From NCBI GenBank assembly GCA_027315345.1, contig DAHUYE010000060.1, forward strand, positions 35,949 to 99,948: a stretch of 64,000 nucleotides of DNA, in the 5' to 3' direction. Below, one piece after another: positions 8,342-16,641 of this stretch. Made by a program: the position numbers and the translations under genes. This DNA comes from Actinomycetota bacterium (lineage in GTDB: Bacteria > Actinomycetota > Acidimicrobiia > Acidimicrobiales > JAJPHE01). Under the pieces are notes generated by a model. The model searched no databases. It saw nothing but the letters and a program-made list of their open reading frames with translations, and was not told where the DNA came from. Within the stretch, counting starts at the first letter, position 1. Every line of letters starts with the position of its first letter.

Positions 8342-9600
8342 GGGCGCTCTGGGCCGGGCCGGCCGGCCATGCGGGCATCGGTGTCGACCAGCCTGGCCTC
8401 CAGGTCGGACAGGCGGTGCTCGACCAGGAAGGAGCGCCGGCCGACCTTCCACAGACCCACGCCCCGCCCGAGCCGGGGGAGCAGATCGACCTCGGTGCCG
8501 GACAGCCCCAGCAGTTCCTGGGAGGCGGCGGCCTCCCCGTGGGACTGGGCGTAGACCACCCGGGTCTCCGAGTCGGACAGCAGGCCCTCGGCCAGGAGGA
8601 CCTGCTCGGAGCCGGCCGGCCCCGCCGCCCGCAGATCGGACAGGCGGTGCAGCACGGCCAGGTTGGCCACGCCGTAGGCCCGGGAGAGTTTCCAGCACGC
8701 CTGAAGCCAGCGGGCCACGCCCAGGTTGGACAGGATGGCCCAGGCCTCGTCCACCACCAGCAGCCGCGGCCGAGGCGTGGACCGGTCCAGGGTGGCCTGG
8801 ACCCAGGCGGTGGCGCAGGCCATGAGCACCGGCAGCGCCGCCGACCCGTAGACGGCGGACAGGTCGAGGACCACCAGGGGTCCGTCGACCCGCAGGCCCC
8901 GGGTGGTGGGGCCGTCGAACATCCCCCGGAGGTCCCCGGTCACCAGCCTTCTCAGCTCCAGGGCGACCTCCCGGCCGTCCTCGGACAGGGTGCGGGCGTC
9001 ACTGGCCAGGGCCCCGGCCCGGGCCTCGTCCGGGCGCAGGAGGGCATCCACCACATGGGCCACCAGGGGCCGGCCGCCGTTGCGCTGGGCCGCCTCGGTC
9101 AGGGCCACGTCCAGGCAGGCCCGCTCCCGGGGGTTGAGGGTCCGACCCAGGCAGGCCTCGGCCAGGGCGGCCAGGAGGGCCGAACGGCGGTCATCGGGCC
9201 GGGCGGCCGTCATGGAGGCGCCCTCCAGCGGGTTCAGGCGCAGCTTTCCCCCCGGGGCCAGCGTCAGCGGCTCTACCCCCCAGGCCCGGGCCAGCGGGCC
9301 GTACTCCCCTTTGGGATCGATGACCCAGGCCTGGGCTCCGAGGAGGGACTGGCGCCATAGGTAGGTCTTGACCAACGAGCTCTTGCCCCGGCCGATCTGG
9401 CCCACCACCACCATGTTGGGGTTGGTCAACACGCCGGCGGCATAGAGGTCGAAGGGGTCGTAACAGAAGGAGCCCCCCAGCAGATCCCGGCCGACGTACG
9501 GGCCGGTCGCCCCCAGGACGGGCTCAGCCATGAACGGGAACAGAGCACCGACGTGGGCGCTGGTGGCCCGGTGGGCCGGGGGCAGGGACAGGCCGGTCAT
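8338..9600 (-). CDS. VirB4/TraC-like ATPase (C-terminal ATPase domain only)
   Basis: The 420-residue protein corresponds to the ATPase half of VirB4, the motor that energises type IV secretion. It shows Walker A VVGQIGRGKSS at about residue 66, IDPKGEYG, Walker B LLVVDEAWAIL, and the VirB4-like tail ELLGLSGTEVDLLPRLGRG. The N-terminal half of ordinary VirB4 is absent; the preceding gene (SCO6880-like) probably provides it, as is usual in actinobacterial loci of this type. Its start overlaps the preceding stop (ATGA), and its own stop overlaps the coupling-ATPase start. It likely works at the inner face of the membrane with its neighbours. Confidence 0.85.
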   Translation of the reverse strand: MTGLSLPPAHRATSAHVGALFPFMAEPVLGATGPYVGRDLLGGSFCYDPFDLYAAGVLTNPNMVVVGQIGRGKSSLVKTYLWRQSLLGAQAWVIDPKGEYGPLARAWGVEPLTLAPGGKLRLNPLEGASMTAARPDDRRSALLAALAEACLGRTLNPRERACLDVALTEAAQRNGGRPLVAHVVDALLRPDEARAGALASDARTLSEDGREVALELRRLVTGDLRGMFDGPTTRGLRVDGPLVVLDLSAVYGSAALPVLMACATAWVQATLDRSTPRPRLLVVDEAWAILSNLGVARWLQACWKLSRAYGVANLAVLHRLSDLRAAGPAGSEQVLLAEGLLSDSETRVVYAQSHGEAAASQELLGLSGTEVDLLPRLGRGVGLWKVGRRSFLVEHRLSDLEARLVDTDARMAGRPGPERP

Positions 9601-11027
9601 CGCAGTCCCCGGCCCATGGGCAAGGTGAAGGTGAGGGCCTCTTCCTGCTGGCCGTACAGGCGGCGCAGGTCCAGGCGAGACTGGGCCGCGGCCCGTTCCA
9701 CCTCCGAGCAGGACCGCTCCAGGGATGAAAGGTCCGTCCCGGTCACGGTGATGTAACCGCTGAAGCGGATGTCGGCGTGGCCGTCGGCCAGCTCGGCCTC
9801 CCGCCGGGCCATCCCCTCGGCCTGACGCTGGCGGCGGGCGGTGGCCATGAAGCCGCCCCGGCGGCGCAGTTCCTCATCGGCGGCGGCCCCGGTGCGGACC
9901 GATTCGACCTCCCGGGCCGCCCGCTTGGGTCCGACCGGCTCCATGGTCACCGACACCACCCGCACGGCCGGGACCATGAGGAGCAACGGGACCAGAAAGT
10001 CGGGACCGACCTCGGTGCGGGGCCACTCCGCCACCCAGTAGGTGGCGTGCCAGGCCCCGTCGGTTCGCACCGCCGACCAGGTCGACTCCACCGCCACCGG
10101 CCACGGGGTTCGCCAGTGACCGGTCCCCCCGTGGAAGCCCGCCGCCAGGGCCGCCCCCAGGCCCACCCCGCTCAGGGTCCGGCTCACGTCGATGTCGGCG
10201 GCCCGCAGGCCCGTCTCCAGCATGGCCAGCTCGGCCGCCACCGACTCGAGGAGAGCGACCCGTCCCCGGCCCGAACCGTCCCGCCGGCGCCGGAGGCGGC
10301 GGGCCGACACGGACAGGACCACCAGGGTCTCGTGCCGGGGGGTAAGAGGCCCGGCCCGGCCGATCAGCTCGGCGTAGGACCGGGCCGCTTCGGGCGGGGC
10401 ATCGGGGTCCAGCCGTTCGGCCATGGATTCCTGGAGCCCGTCCGCATCCCCGGGATGGACCCGCTCGACCCACTGCAGGCGGTGCACGACCGAGCCCTCC
10501 CGGGCCAGGCCGGCCAGCACAGCCGCCCAGCCCGCCAACCGGCGCTGTTTGTCCTCGGGATCCAGCAGGGCGAAACCGGCCCCGGACGCCTCCAGGACGG
10601 CCGAGGCGGTCCCGTCCCGGCCGTCGATGACCACCCCCATCCGGGCCCGAGCCGATCCGTGCTCGACCAGACGGCAGCCCCGTAAGGCCGGGGGAGGCTC
10701 CGGAGCAGGATCGCCCCGGCTATGAGCCCCGCCCCGCCAGCGCCGGGACCCGGACAGACGGTGGAGCCCCCAACTCCAGATGACGGGTGCCCACTCCTCG
10801 CTGGTCCGGCCCGACACCGGCACGAAAGCGGCGGCCAGACCCACGGCCACGGCGCCGGCGGCCACCACCATGCCCACGGCCATGGGCAGGACGCGGAGGG
10901 CACCCACCGCCCCCACCAGGCCGGCCCCGACGCAGAGAACCTGACCGCCGCCCAGCCCGGCCACCAGGCCCTTCCTCTCCAGCGGGCCGAACCGGTAGCG
11001 GCCCCCCGGGCTACCGGCCTCGCTCAA
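9597..11027 (-). CDS. SCO6880-like component of actinobacterial type IV secretion locus
   Basis: The 476-residue protein starts with YRFGPLERKGLVAGLGGGQ and two adjacent transmembrane helices (about residues 20-65), followed by a soluble region with short ATPase-like alpha/beta patterns but no Walker A. This order matches the SCO6880 family, which accompanies VirB4-like and TrbL-like genes in actinobacteria. I place the start at TTG 11027, which overlaps the TrbL-like stop (TTGA) and puts the FGPLERKG signature at residue 11; upstream sequence in this frame is TrbL-like coding sequence read out of frame. It may stand in for the N-terminal half of VirB4. The biochemical role is not established. 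Confidence 0.78.
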   Translation of the reverse strand: MSEAGSPGGRYRFGPLERKGLVAGLGGGQVLCVGAGLVGAVGALRVLPMAVGMVVAAGAVAVGLAAAFVPVSGRTSEEWAPVIWSWGLHRLSGSRRWRGGAHSRGDPAPEPPPALRGCRLVEHGSARARMGVVIDGRDGTASAVLEASGAGFALLDPEDKQRRLAGWAAVLAGLAREGSVVHRLQWVERVHPGDADGLQESMAERLDPDAPPEAARSYAELIGRAGPLTPRHETLVVLSVSARRLRRRRDGSGRGRVALLESVAAELAMLETGLRAADIDVSRTLSGVGLGAALAAGFHGGTGHWRTPWPVAVESTWSAVRTDGAWHATYWVAEWPRTEVGPDFLVPLLLMVPAVRVVSVTMEPVGPKRAAREVESVRTGAAADEELRRRGGFMATARRQRQAEGMARREAELADGHADIRFSGYITVTGTDLSSLERSCSEVERAAAQSRLDLRRLYGQQEEALTFTLPMGRGLR

Positions 11028-12061
11028 GCGGGGTCCCCCTCCGCCTCGGCCGGGAAGTCGAGACCGTCCAGCGGGCCGGACCGGGTCGGGGCGGTCAGGA
11101 AACGGACCGGGTCGGAGGCCACCACCTCGGTCAGACCGGCGCCGGCTCCGGCTCCCGCCGCGACCCCGCCCAGACTCCAGGCCGTCGAGGCGGCGGCCGC
11201 GACCCCCCGCCGGCCGGTGCCGGCCAGATGGGAGACAGCCGAGAACTCCGCCAGCGGGACGAGGCGCAGGAGCGCCATCGGGGTCAGGGTCGCCAGCAGC
11301 AACATGGCCGTGCCCGTGACGATGGCGCTGAAGCCGGCTCCGGAACCGACCGCAGCGGCCCCCAGGCCGAGGACGGCCACGATCACGAACTTGGACAGGA
11401 TCAGGGCCACCAGCACCTCGGCCAGGCGCCGGGCGATGGAGGCGGCCGCCGGCCAGACCATGGTGGCCAGGGCCAGGGGTAGGAACAGGGTGGCGGCGTC
11501 GATGGCCACCGACCGGACGATCAACTCCAGCCAGATCAGGAAACCGCCTACCACGACCACCAGGGCGATGAAAAAGCCCATGAACACGGGGGCGTTGGTG
11601 GCCAGTGAGCCCAGGCCGGTTCCCATGGCGGTGACGAACCGGGCCACGTCGGCGCCCGACCCGCCCGCCACCAGATCCGAGAGGTGGTCGGCCACGGCCA
11701 CGCCCAGCTGCACCAGCTCCACCGCGCTCAGGGTCAGGATGACGGCCAGGGGAAGCTGGATGACGGCGGCCCGCACCAGCAGGCCGGGGTCCTGGCGCGC
11801 CACGGCCTGAATGGCGCTGGCAGCCAGGAAGATCAGCAGGACGGCGGTGCCGATGTCGGTCATGACCGCGTAGCGCCCGGCGAAGAAAGCCGCCCCCACC
11901 AGCGGCCCGGTGGTAACCGACAGGACGGCGCCGACCTGGTCCATGAGCCACCGGGCCGAATCGGCCACCGAAGCGGACATGGCCGACAGGACGGCCGAGG
12001 CTCCCACCCCGGCGGCCTGGGAGACCAGTCCGTTCAGGCCGGGGATGCCCGCCAGGATCAC
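11024..12061 (-). CDS. TrbL/VirB6-like polytopic membrane protein
   Basis: The 345-residue protein has about six hydrophobic segments (for example AVLLIFLAASAIQAV and FMGFFIALVVVVGGFLIW) and ends in a Gly/Ala-rich then acidic soluble tail. This is the TrbL/VirB6 pattern: an inner-membrane channel component of type IV secretion. The GTG at 12061 overlaps the upstream stop (GTGA), which fixes the start. Gene order (small two-TM protein, TrbL-like, SCO6880-like, VirB4-like, VirD4-like) supports the assignment better than sequence alone, because this family is poorly conserved. Confidence 0.78.
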   Translation of the reverse strand: MILAGIPGLNGLVSQAAGVGASAVLSAMSASVADSARWLMDQVGAVLSVTTGPLVGAAFFAGRYAVMTDIGTAVLLIFLAASAIQAVARQDPGLLVRAAVIQLPLAVILTLSAVELVQLGVAVADHLSDLVAGGSGADVARFVTAMGTGLGSLATNAPVFMGFFIALVVVVGGFLIWLELIVRSVAIDAATLFLPLALATMVWPAAASIARRLAEVLVALILSKFVIVAVLGLGAAAVGSGAGFSAIVTGTAMLLLATLTPMALLRLVPLAEFSAVSHLAGTGRRGVAAAASTAWSLGGVAAGAGAGAGLTEVVASDPVRFLTAPTRSGPLDGLDFPAEAEGDPA

Positions 12062-12357
12062 TTGATGCTGCTCCCGGCCTGGAAGAACCACTGGATCAGG
12101 GAGGGAGCCGCTCCGACGATGAGGGCAGCCAGGCCCGAGACCAGCACGGCCCGCCGGCCGCTGACGGCCTGGTTGAAGTTCTGGCTGTGCGAGCCGATGG
12201 CCCACGAGGCCGCCCCGATGAGCACCCCGACCAGAGCGATGGCCAGGGCCCACCACTCCAGGCCCTGGGTCAGATGCATGAGTTCGCTGCCGCCCGGCAG
12301 GGCGGTGGGATCGGGGGTCGTACCCCCGCTGAAGATGGCCACGGTCCCTAGTTCCAT
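12058..12357 (-). CDS. Small two-TM protein of the secretion operon (DUF6112-like, possible pilin-like subunit)
   Basis: The 99-residue protein has two hydrophobic helices (about residues 33-53 and 70-90) separated by a short polar loop, the topology of VirB2/TrbC-type subunits. In actinobacterial SCO6880 loci a protein of this size and topology is usually called DUF6112; I assign that name from size, topology and position only. The ATG at 12357 follows GGGAGGCGCC, an excellent ribosome-binding site, and this is the first gene of the operon. No obvious signal-peptidase site is visible, so a role as a processed pilin is uncertain. Confidence 0.65.
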   Translation of the reverse strand: MELGTVAIFSGGTTPDPTALPGGSELMHLTQGLEWWALAIALVGVLIGAASWAIGSHSQNFNQAVSGRRAVLVSGLAALIVGAAPSLIQWFFQAGSSIK

Positions 12358-12407
12358 CGGCGCCTCCCGCTCCGTGCCCGGGCGCCCAGTGCGCCCTGGC
12401 CCGTCTC

Positions 12408-12436
12408 AGCGTAGAGAACTTTTCATGTTGTTTCAA
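12408..12436 (-). promoter_or_regulatory. Probable promoter of the secretion operon
   Basis: On the minus strand TTGAAA (12431-12436) and TACGCT (12408-12413) are spaced by 17 bp, 50 nt before the first gene's start. The surrounding 12419-12455 stretch is unusually AT-rich and is shared with the divergent transglycosylase gene. Confidence 0.5.
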
Positions 12437-12465
12437 TAATTTTGATGGTTTAACGTCGTCGACTC

Positions 12466-13095
12466 GTGGTGTACACGGTCGGAGTCAGGGCGGTGGCGGG
12501 GCTGCTGGCGCTGGCCGGCTTCTTCCTGGCCGCTGCGGCTCTGGCCCTGGGGGCCGGGCTGGCTTGGGCGGGCGGGGAAGCCGTCCCGGCCGGAGCCGAC
12601 CCGCCGCCCCCCACCGCCGGCGGTCCGACGGGAGGCCTGGGGTCCATCCCGACGGCCATGCTCGGCTTGTACGGGGCGGCCGCGCCGGGCACCTGCGCCG
12701 GGTTGCCCTGGCAGGTGCTGGCCGCCATCGGGACGGTGGAGTCGGACAACGGAACGTCCCAGGCGCCGGGCGTGCAATCGGGAGCCAACTTCGCCGGGGC
12801 CGAGGGGGTGATGCAGTTCGAACCGGCCACCTTCGCCGAGTACTCCCGACCGGTGCCCGCCGGCGGGGCCGATCCGCCCAGCCCCTATGACGCCACCGAT
12901 GCCGTCTGGGCGGCGGCCCGGCTCCTCTGCGCCGACGGCGCCCGGTCCGGTGACCTGCCGGGCGCCATCTACGCCTACAACCACTCCGCCGCCTACGTCA
13001 CCCAGGTCTGGGAGCTGGCCGTCGCCTACGGCATGCCGGTGACGGATCAGTCCTTTAGAGGTCTCCAAGCCTTAGCCTGGTCGGGGTGGATCTGA
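12466..13095 (+). CDS. Secreted/anchored lytic transglycosylase-like protein (VirB1-like)
   Basis: The 209-residue protein begins with a hydrophobic signal-anchor (about residues 8-33), followed by a Pro-rich linker and an SLT-fold domain. WQVLAAIGTVESDNG holds the probable catalytic glutamate (VESDNG), followed by AEGVMQFEPATF, DATDAVWAAARLLCADGA and AIYAYNHSAAYVTQVW. Such enzymes cleave peptidoglycan glycan strands and, next to type IV secretion genes, open the wall for the channel (VirB1 role). It starts at GTG 12466 and diverges from the secretion operon across 108 bp. Its end overlaps the histidine kinase start by 10 nt, so the two are probably co-transcribed. Confidence 0.82.
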   Translation: MVYTVGVRAVAGLLALAGFFLAAAALALGAGLAWAGGEAVPAGADPPPPTAGGPTGGLGSIPTAMLGLYGAAAPGTCAGLPWQVLAAIGTVESDNGTSQAPGVQSGANFAGAEGVMQFEPATFAEYSRPVPAGGADPPSPYDATDAVWAAARLLCADGARSGDLPGAIYAYNHSAAYVTQVWELAVAYGMPVTDQSFRGLQALAWSGWI

Positions 13096-14408
13096 CCGGG
13101 GGAACCACCCCTTATGTGGCCGGCATGGCCGGAGCCGGATTCATCACCCTCACCACCCTCACCGTGTGGCACCGGTCCAGACGGGCCCTGCGCCGGCGGC
13201 TGGCGGCGCTGACCATGCGCCTCGGCTATGACACCTCCGACGCCGAGTCGGGCGGGACCGAACGGGTGCTGGCCCGGGCCGAGCGGGCGGCCGAGTCCCT
13301 GCTCATCAGCCACAGCGACGCCGAACGCCGGGCCGCCCGGCTGGCCGGGGCTCTCGACGTCATGCCCCTGGGGGTGATCCTGGCCGATGACCTGGGCGCC
13401 ATCGAATACCGCAACGTCCTGGCCGAGTCCATGGCCGGCGGCCACGGGGACCTGCTCGTACAGCGGGCCCTGGAGTCCCTGCTGGAACGGGCCCTGCGTT
13501 CCGATCAGCCCGAGGACGAGGAGGTCGACCTCTTCGGCCCACCCCGGCGCCACTACGTACTCCGGGGCCGACCCATCGATGACGGCCACCGGGCCGTGGG
13601 GGTTCTGGCCACGGTGGAGGACGAGACCGAGCGCCGCCGGATGGACGAGGTCCGCCGCGACTTCATCGCCAACGCCAGCCACGAGCTCCGCTCCCCGGTC
13701 GGGGCCTTGGCCGTGCTGGCCGAGATGCTGACCGAGGAGACGGCCGTGACGGTGATGCGGCGCCTGGCGGGCCGGCTGGGAGCCGAAGCCGACCGGGTGG
13801 TCCGGGCTCTCGAGGACGTCATCGAGCTCTCCCGGCTGGAGGCCGAGGCCAACCCGGTCCGCCAAGCCGTCTCCATCACGTCGCTCGTGACCGAGGTCGT
13901 CTCCCGGGTCACGCCCATGGCCGACACCCTGGGGGTGACCGTCGTGCCCCCCACCCTGCGCCGCCGTCTGGCCGTGGTCGGAGAACGTCGCCAGCTCATC
14001 GCCGCCCTGTTCAATCTGGTCGAGAACGCCGTCAAGTATTCGCCCCGGGGCACCTCGGTCGAGATGGGCGCCGAGGTGGCTGAGGACCGGGTGCACTTGA
14101 GCGTCACCGATCACGGCATTGGAATCCCGGCCCGCGATATCGACCGGATCTTCGAGCGCTTCTACCGGGTCCAGCGCGACGCCGACCCGGGCGGCAGCGG
14201 CCTGGGCCTCTCCATTGTCCGCCACGTCGCCTCCGCCCACGCCGGATCGGTCACCGTCACCTCCCAGGAGGGCGCCGGCTCCCGGTTCGTCCTCGACCTG
14301 CCGCTGGCCCTCGACCAACCCCGGGCGGTAGAGGCCACCGGGTCCATCCCGATCATTCCCGGCGCCAGCGCCGGTCCCGAGCCCGGCGGGCTGCGTTCAG
14401 CCGGCTGA
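13086..14408 (+). CDS. Membrane-anchored sensor histidine kinase (SenX3/PhoR-like)
   Basis: The 440-residue kinase has one N-terminal hydrophobic segment (about residues 10-28), a PAS-like region (LDVMPLGVILADDLGAIEYRN), then the H box NASHELRSPV, N box LFNLVENAVKYS, G1 DHGIGIP, F box FERFYRV and G2 GSGLGLSI. This architecture is typical of SenX3/PhoR phosphate sensors. No response regulator gene is adjacent, because the next gene is serS on the other strand, so the kinase is an orphan here. It is read from GTG 13086 overlapping the transglycosylase, which may tie sensing to the secretion locus; that is inference. Confidence 0.88.
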   Translation: MDLTGGTTPYVAGMAGAGFITLTTLTVWHRSRRALRRRLAALTMRLGYDTSDAESGGTERVLARAERAAESLLISHSDAERRAARLAGALDVMPLGVILADDLGAIEYRNVLAESMAGGHGDLLVQRALESLLERALRSDQPEDEEVDLFGPPRRHYVLRGRPIDDGHRAVGVLATVEDETERRRMDEVRRDFIANASHELRSPVGALAVLAEMLTEETAVTVMRRLAGRLGAEADRVVRALEDVIELSRLEAEANPVRQAVSITSLVTEVVSRVTPMADTLGVTVVPPTLRRRLAVVGERRQLIAALFNLVENAVKYSPRGTSVEMGAEVAEDRVHLSVTDHGIGIPARDIDRIFERFYRVQRDADPGGSGLGLSIVRHVASAHAGSVTVTSQEGAGSRFVLDLPLALDQPRAVEATGSIPIIPGASAGPEPGGLRSAG

Positions 14409-15704
14409 GATCACGTCGGCCCGGACCAAGGGGCGCAGGACCTCGGGGACGTCGATCCCACCATCGGGCCGGCGATGGGTCTCGACCAGGGCCGCCCAGG
14501 TCCGGGGCCAGCCCATGGCCGAACCGTTGAGGGTGTGCACGAAGGCCGGGGCGCCTCCGCCCTCGGGCCGGTAGCGGACGTTGGCCCGGCGGGCCTGGTA
14601 GTCGCTGAACCAGGAGACGGAGGAGACCTCCAGCCACATTCCACACCCCGGGGCGTAGGCCTCCAGGTCGAAGGTCCGGGCCGACGACTGGCCCAGGTCC
14701 CCGGTGCAGAGATCCACCACCCGGTAGGTGAGGCCCAGGGCCTGGAGGACGGCCTCGGAGCGGGCCAGCATGTCGGCGTGGATGCCGGCCGCCTGTTCGG
14801 GGGTGGCGTAGGCGAACAGCTCCACCTTGTCGAACTCGTGCACCCGCAACAGGCCCCGGGTGTCGCGGCCGGCCGATCCGGCTTCTCGGCGGAAGCAGGG
14901 CGTATAGGCGGTGAGACGCATGGGCAGATCGGATTCGTTGAGGATCTCGTCGCGGCCCATCGACGTCAGGGGGACCTCGGCGGTGGGAATGGCCCAGAGG
15001 TCATCGCGCTCGAGGTGGTAGGCGTCGTCGATGAACTTGGGCAGATGGCCGGTGGAGATCATCGTCTCGGTCCGGACCAGGGTGGGCGGGCGGATCTCCT
15101 CGTAGTCATCGCCCTGCTGGTCCAGGGCATAGTTGATGAGAGCGCGCAACAACCGGGCCCCCAGACCCCGGTAGACGGGGAACATGGAGCCCGACAGCTT
15201 GGCCCCGCGTTCGAGATCCAGGATGCCGAGTTCGGTTCCGATGTCCCAGTGCGGCACCGACTGGTGCGCCTCGGGATGGGGCACACCGTCCTCACCCAGC
15301 GGCAGCACAGGCGAGGACCACCAGCGCACCGGACGGTTGTCCGCTTCCGAAGCCCCGTCGGGGGCGTCTTCGGCCGGAAGATTGGGGATCACCAGAAGCG
15401 CGTCGCGCACCTTGGCCGCCAAGGCGTCGGCCTCGGCGTCGAAACGGCGCTCATCCTCACCCAGGGTCCGGCTCTCGGCCGCGGCCGCTTCCGCCCCGGC
15501 TGTGTCCCCCGCCTTGCGCAGGGCGCCGACCTGACGGGAGAGCTCCTTGACCCGGGCCCGGACCTCGTCGCGTCTCCCGGCGGCCTGCCGGGTGGCGGCG
15601 TCGTCCTCGAGGAGCCGGTCGATCTCGGAGACGTCCAGACCGCGCCGGGCCAGGGCCGCTTTCACCGCCTCGGTCTCGTTTCGGATGCGGCGAATGTCGA
15701 TCAT
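14397..15704 (-). CDS. serS: Seryl-tRNA synthetase
   Basis: The 435-residue class II synthetase charges tRNA-Ser with serine in the cytoplasm. The N-terminal coiled-coil arm (MIDIRRIRNETEAVKAAL, and VKELSRQVGALRKAGD) and the class II motifs (PIPTAEV-like AIPTAEVPLTS, PCFRREAGSAGRDTRGLLRVHEFDK, and the final LNGSAMG..RTWAALVE) are all present. I chose the ATG at 15704, which gives the canonical start; TAGTTT lies 10 nt before it. It converges on the kinase gene with a 12-nt overlap. Confidence 0.97.
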   Translation of the reverse strand: MIDIRRIRNETEAVKAALARRGLDVSEIDRLLEDDAATRQAAGRRDEVRARVKELSRQVGALRKAGDTAGAEAAAAESRTLGEDERRFDAEADALAAKVRDALLVIPNLPAEDAPDGASEADNRPVRWWSSPVLPLGEDGVPHPEAHQSVPHWDIGTELGILDLERGAKLSGSMFPVYRGLGARLLRALINYALDQQGDDYEEIRPPTLVRTETMISTGHLPKFIDDAYHLERDDLWAIPTAEVPLTSMGRDEILNESDLPMRLTAYTPCFRREAGSAGRDTRGLLRVHEFDKVELFAYATPEQAAGIHADMLARSEAVLQALGLTYRVVDLCTGDLGQSSARTFDLEAYAPGCGMWLEVSSVSWFSDYQARRANVRYRPEGGGAPAFVHTLNGSAMGWPRTWAALVETHRRPDGGIDVPEVLRPLVRADVISAG

Positions 15705-15714
15705 CTCGACCCCG

Positions 15715-15724
15715 AAACTACTCT
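15715..15724. promoter_or_regulatory. Overlapping divergent -10 boxes for serS and the ABC exporter
   Basis: Only 28 bp separate the serS ATG (15704, minus) and the ABC ATP-binding gene ATG (15733, plus). TAGTTT on the minus strand (15715-15720) and TACTCT on the plus strand (15719-15724) share two base pairs and sit 10 and 8 nt before their starts. Both transcripts would be leaderless or nearly so, and polymerase binding at one should exclude the other. Confidence 0.55.
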
Positions 15725-15732
15725 CCGCTCCC

Positions 15733-16641
15733 ATGCCGGCCCTCGAGGTTTTAGGCCTCGTGGTGCGCTACGGGGATCGAACGGCCGTTTCCGGGCTGAG
15801 CTTCTCGGCCGAAGCCGGGGCCGTCACCGCTCTGCTCGGACCCAACGGGGCGGGCAAGACGACCACGGTAGAGACGTTGGAGGGCTACCGCCGACCGGAC
15901 GATGGCAGCGTGCGCGTCCTCGGACTGGATCCGGTGGCCGACCGGGCCGCGGTGGTGGCCCGGATGGGGGTGATGCTGCAGCGGGGTGGCGTCTATCCGG
16001 CCATGAACGCCAGGCAGGTGCTGCGTCTCTTCGCCGCCTACTACCGCCACCCCGCCGACCCGGAGGAACTCATCGGGAGGGTGGGCCTGACCGAGGTGGC
16101 CCGCACGCCGTGGCGCCGGCTGTCGGGAGGCGAACAGCAGCGGCTGGGCCTGGCTCTCGCCCTCATCGGCCGGCCCGAGGTGGTCCTCCTGGACGAGCCC
16201 ACCGCCGGCGTGGACCCGGCCGGTCGGATCGCCATCCGCCAGGTGGTGGCCGGCCTGCGGGCCGAGGGCACCTGCGTGCTGCTCACCACCCACGACATGG
16301 ACGAAGCCGAAAGGCTGGCCGATCAGGTGGTCATCATCAGCGCCGGCCGGCTGGTGGGCCAGGGCTCCCCGGCCGAGCTCATGCGCTCGGATTCCGGGCG
16401 GGTGATCCGCTTCGGCGCTCCTCCTGCCCTCGACCTTTCCGAGTTGACCGCCACCATGGCGGCGGCGGTCCGGGAAGAGCGGCCCGGGGAGTACGTGGTC
16501 GACACCGAGGCCTCCCCGGCGGCGGTGGCCCGGCTGACGGCCTGGCTGGCCGAGCGCGACCTTCCCCTGTCCGATCTACGGGCCGGGCGCCAGAGCCTGG
16601 AGGACGTGTTCCTCCAGCTGACCGGGGAGGATCCCGGATGA
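15733..16641 (+). CDS. ABC exporter ATP-binding protein (DrrA/CcmA class)
   Basis: The 302-residue protein is the cytoplasmic motor of an ABC-2-type exporter. It contains Walker A GPNGAGKTTT (about residue 38), Q-loop MLQRGGVYP, signature LSGGEQQRLG, Walker B VVLLDEPTAGVDP and switch TTHDMDEAERLAD. The C-terminal 80 residues include LEDVFLQLTG, typical of multidrug/antibiotic exporters such as DrrA. Its stop overlaps the permease start (ATGA). The substrate is unknown. Confidence 0.92.
   Translation: MPALEVLGLVVRYGDRTAVSGLSFSAEAGAVTALLGPNGAGKTTTVETLEGYRRPDDGSVRVLGLDPVADRAAVVARMGVMLQRGGVYPAMNARQVLRLFAAYYRHPADPEELIGRVGLTEVARTPWRRLSGGEQQRLGLALALIGRPEVVLLDEPTAGVDPAGRIAIRQVVAGLRAEGTCVLLTTHDMDEAERLADQVVIISAGRLVGQGSPAELMRSDSGRVIRFGAPPALDLSELTATMAAAVREERPGEYVVDTEASPAAVARLTAWLAERDLPLSDLRAGRQSLEDVFLQLTGEDPG

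Noticed and set aside
8342..8698. 119-residue extension of the coupling ATPase
   Set aside because: It overlaps the VirB4-like gene out of frame and is Arg/Gly/Pro-rich. The ATG at 8341 overlaps the upstream stop as elsewhere in the operon.
11028..11951. Long N-terminal extension of the SCO6880-like protein
   Set aside because: The extension reads TrbL-like coding sequence in the wrong frame. The TTG at 11027 with a 4-nt overlap gives the expected family start.
6641..13095. Type VII secretion locus
   Set aside because: There are no WXG100, EccC-type triple ATPase or mycosin genes. The VirB4-, VirD4-, TrbL- and SCO6880-like set fits type IV secretion.
14475..16637. Very long open frame on the plus strand across serS and the ABC ATPase gene
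   Set aside because: It is antisense to serS and then out of frame with the ABC gene. Composition is Gly/Pro/Arg/Gln-rich, as expected for the shadow of a GC-rich gene. Only its last part, from 16638, is the real permease.
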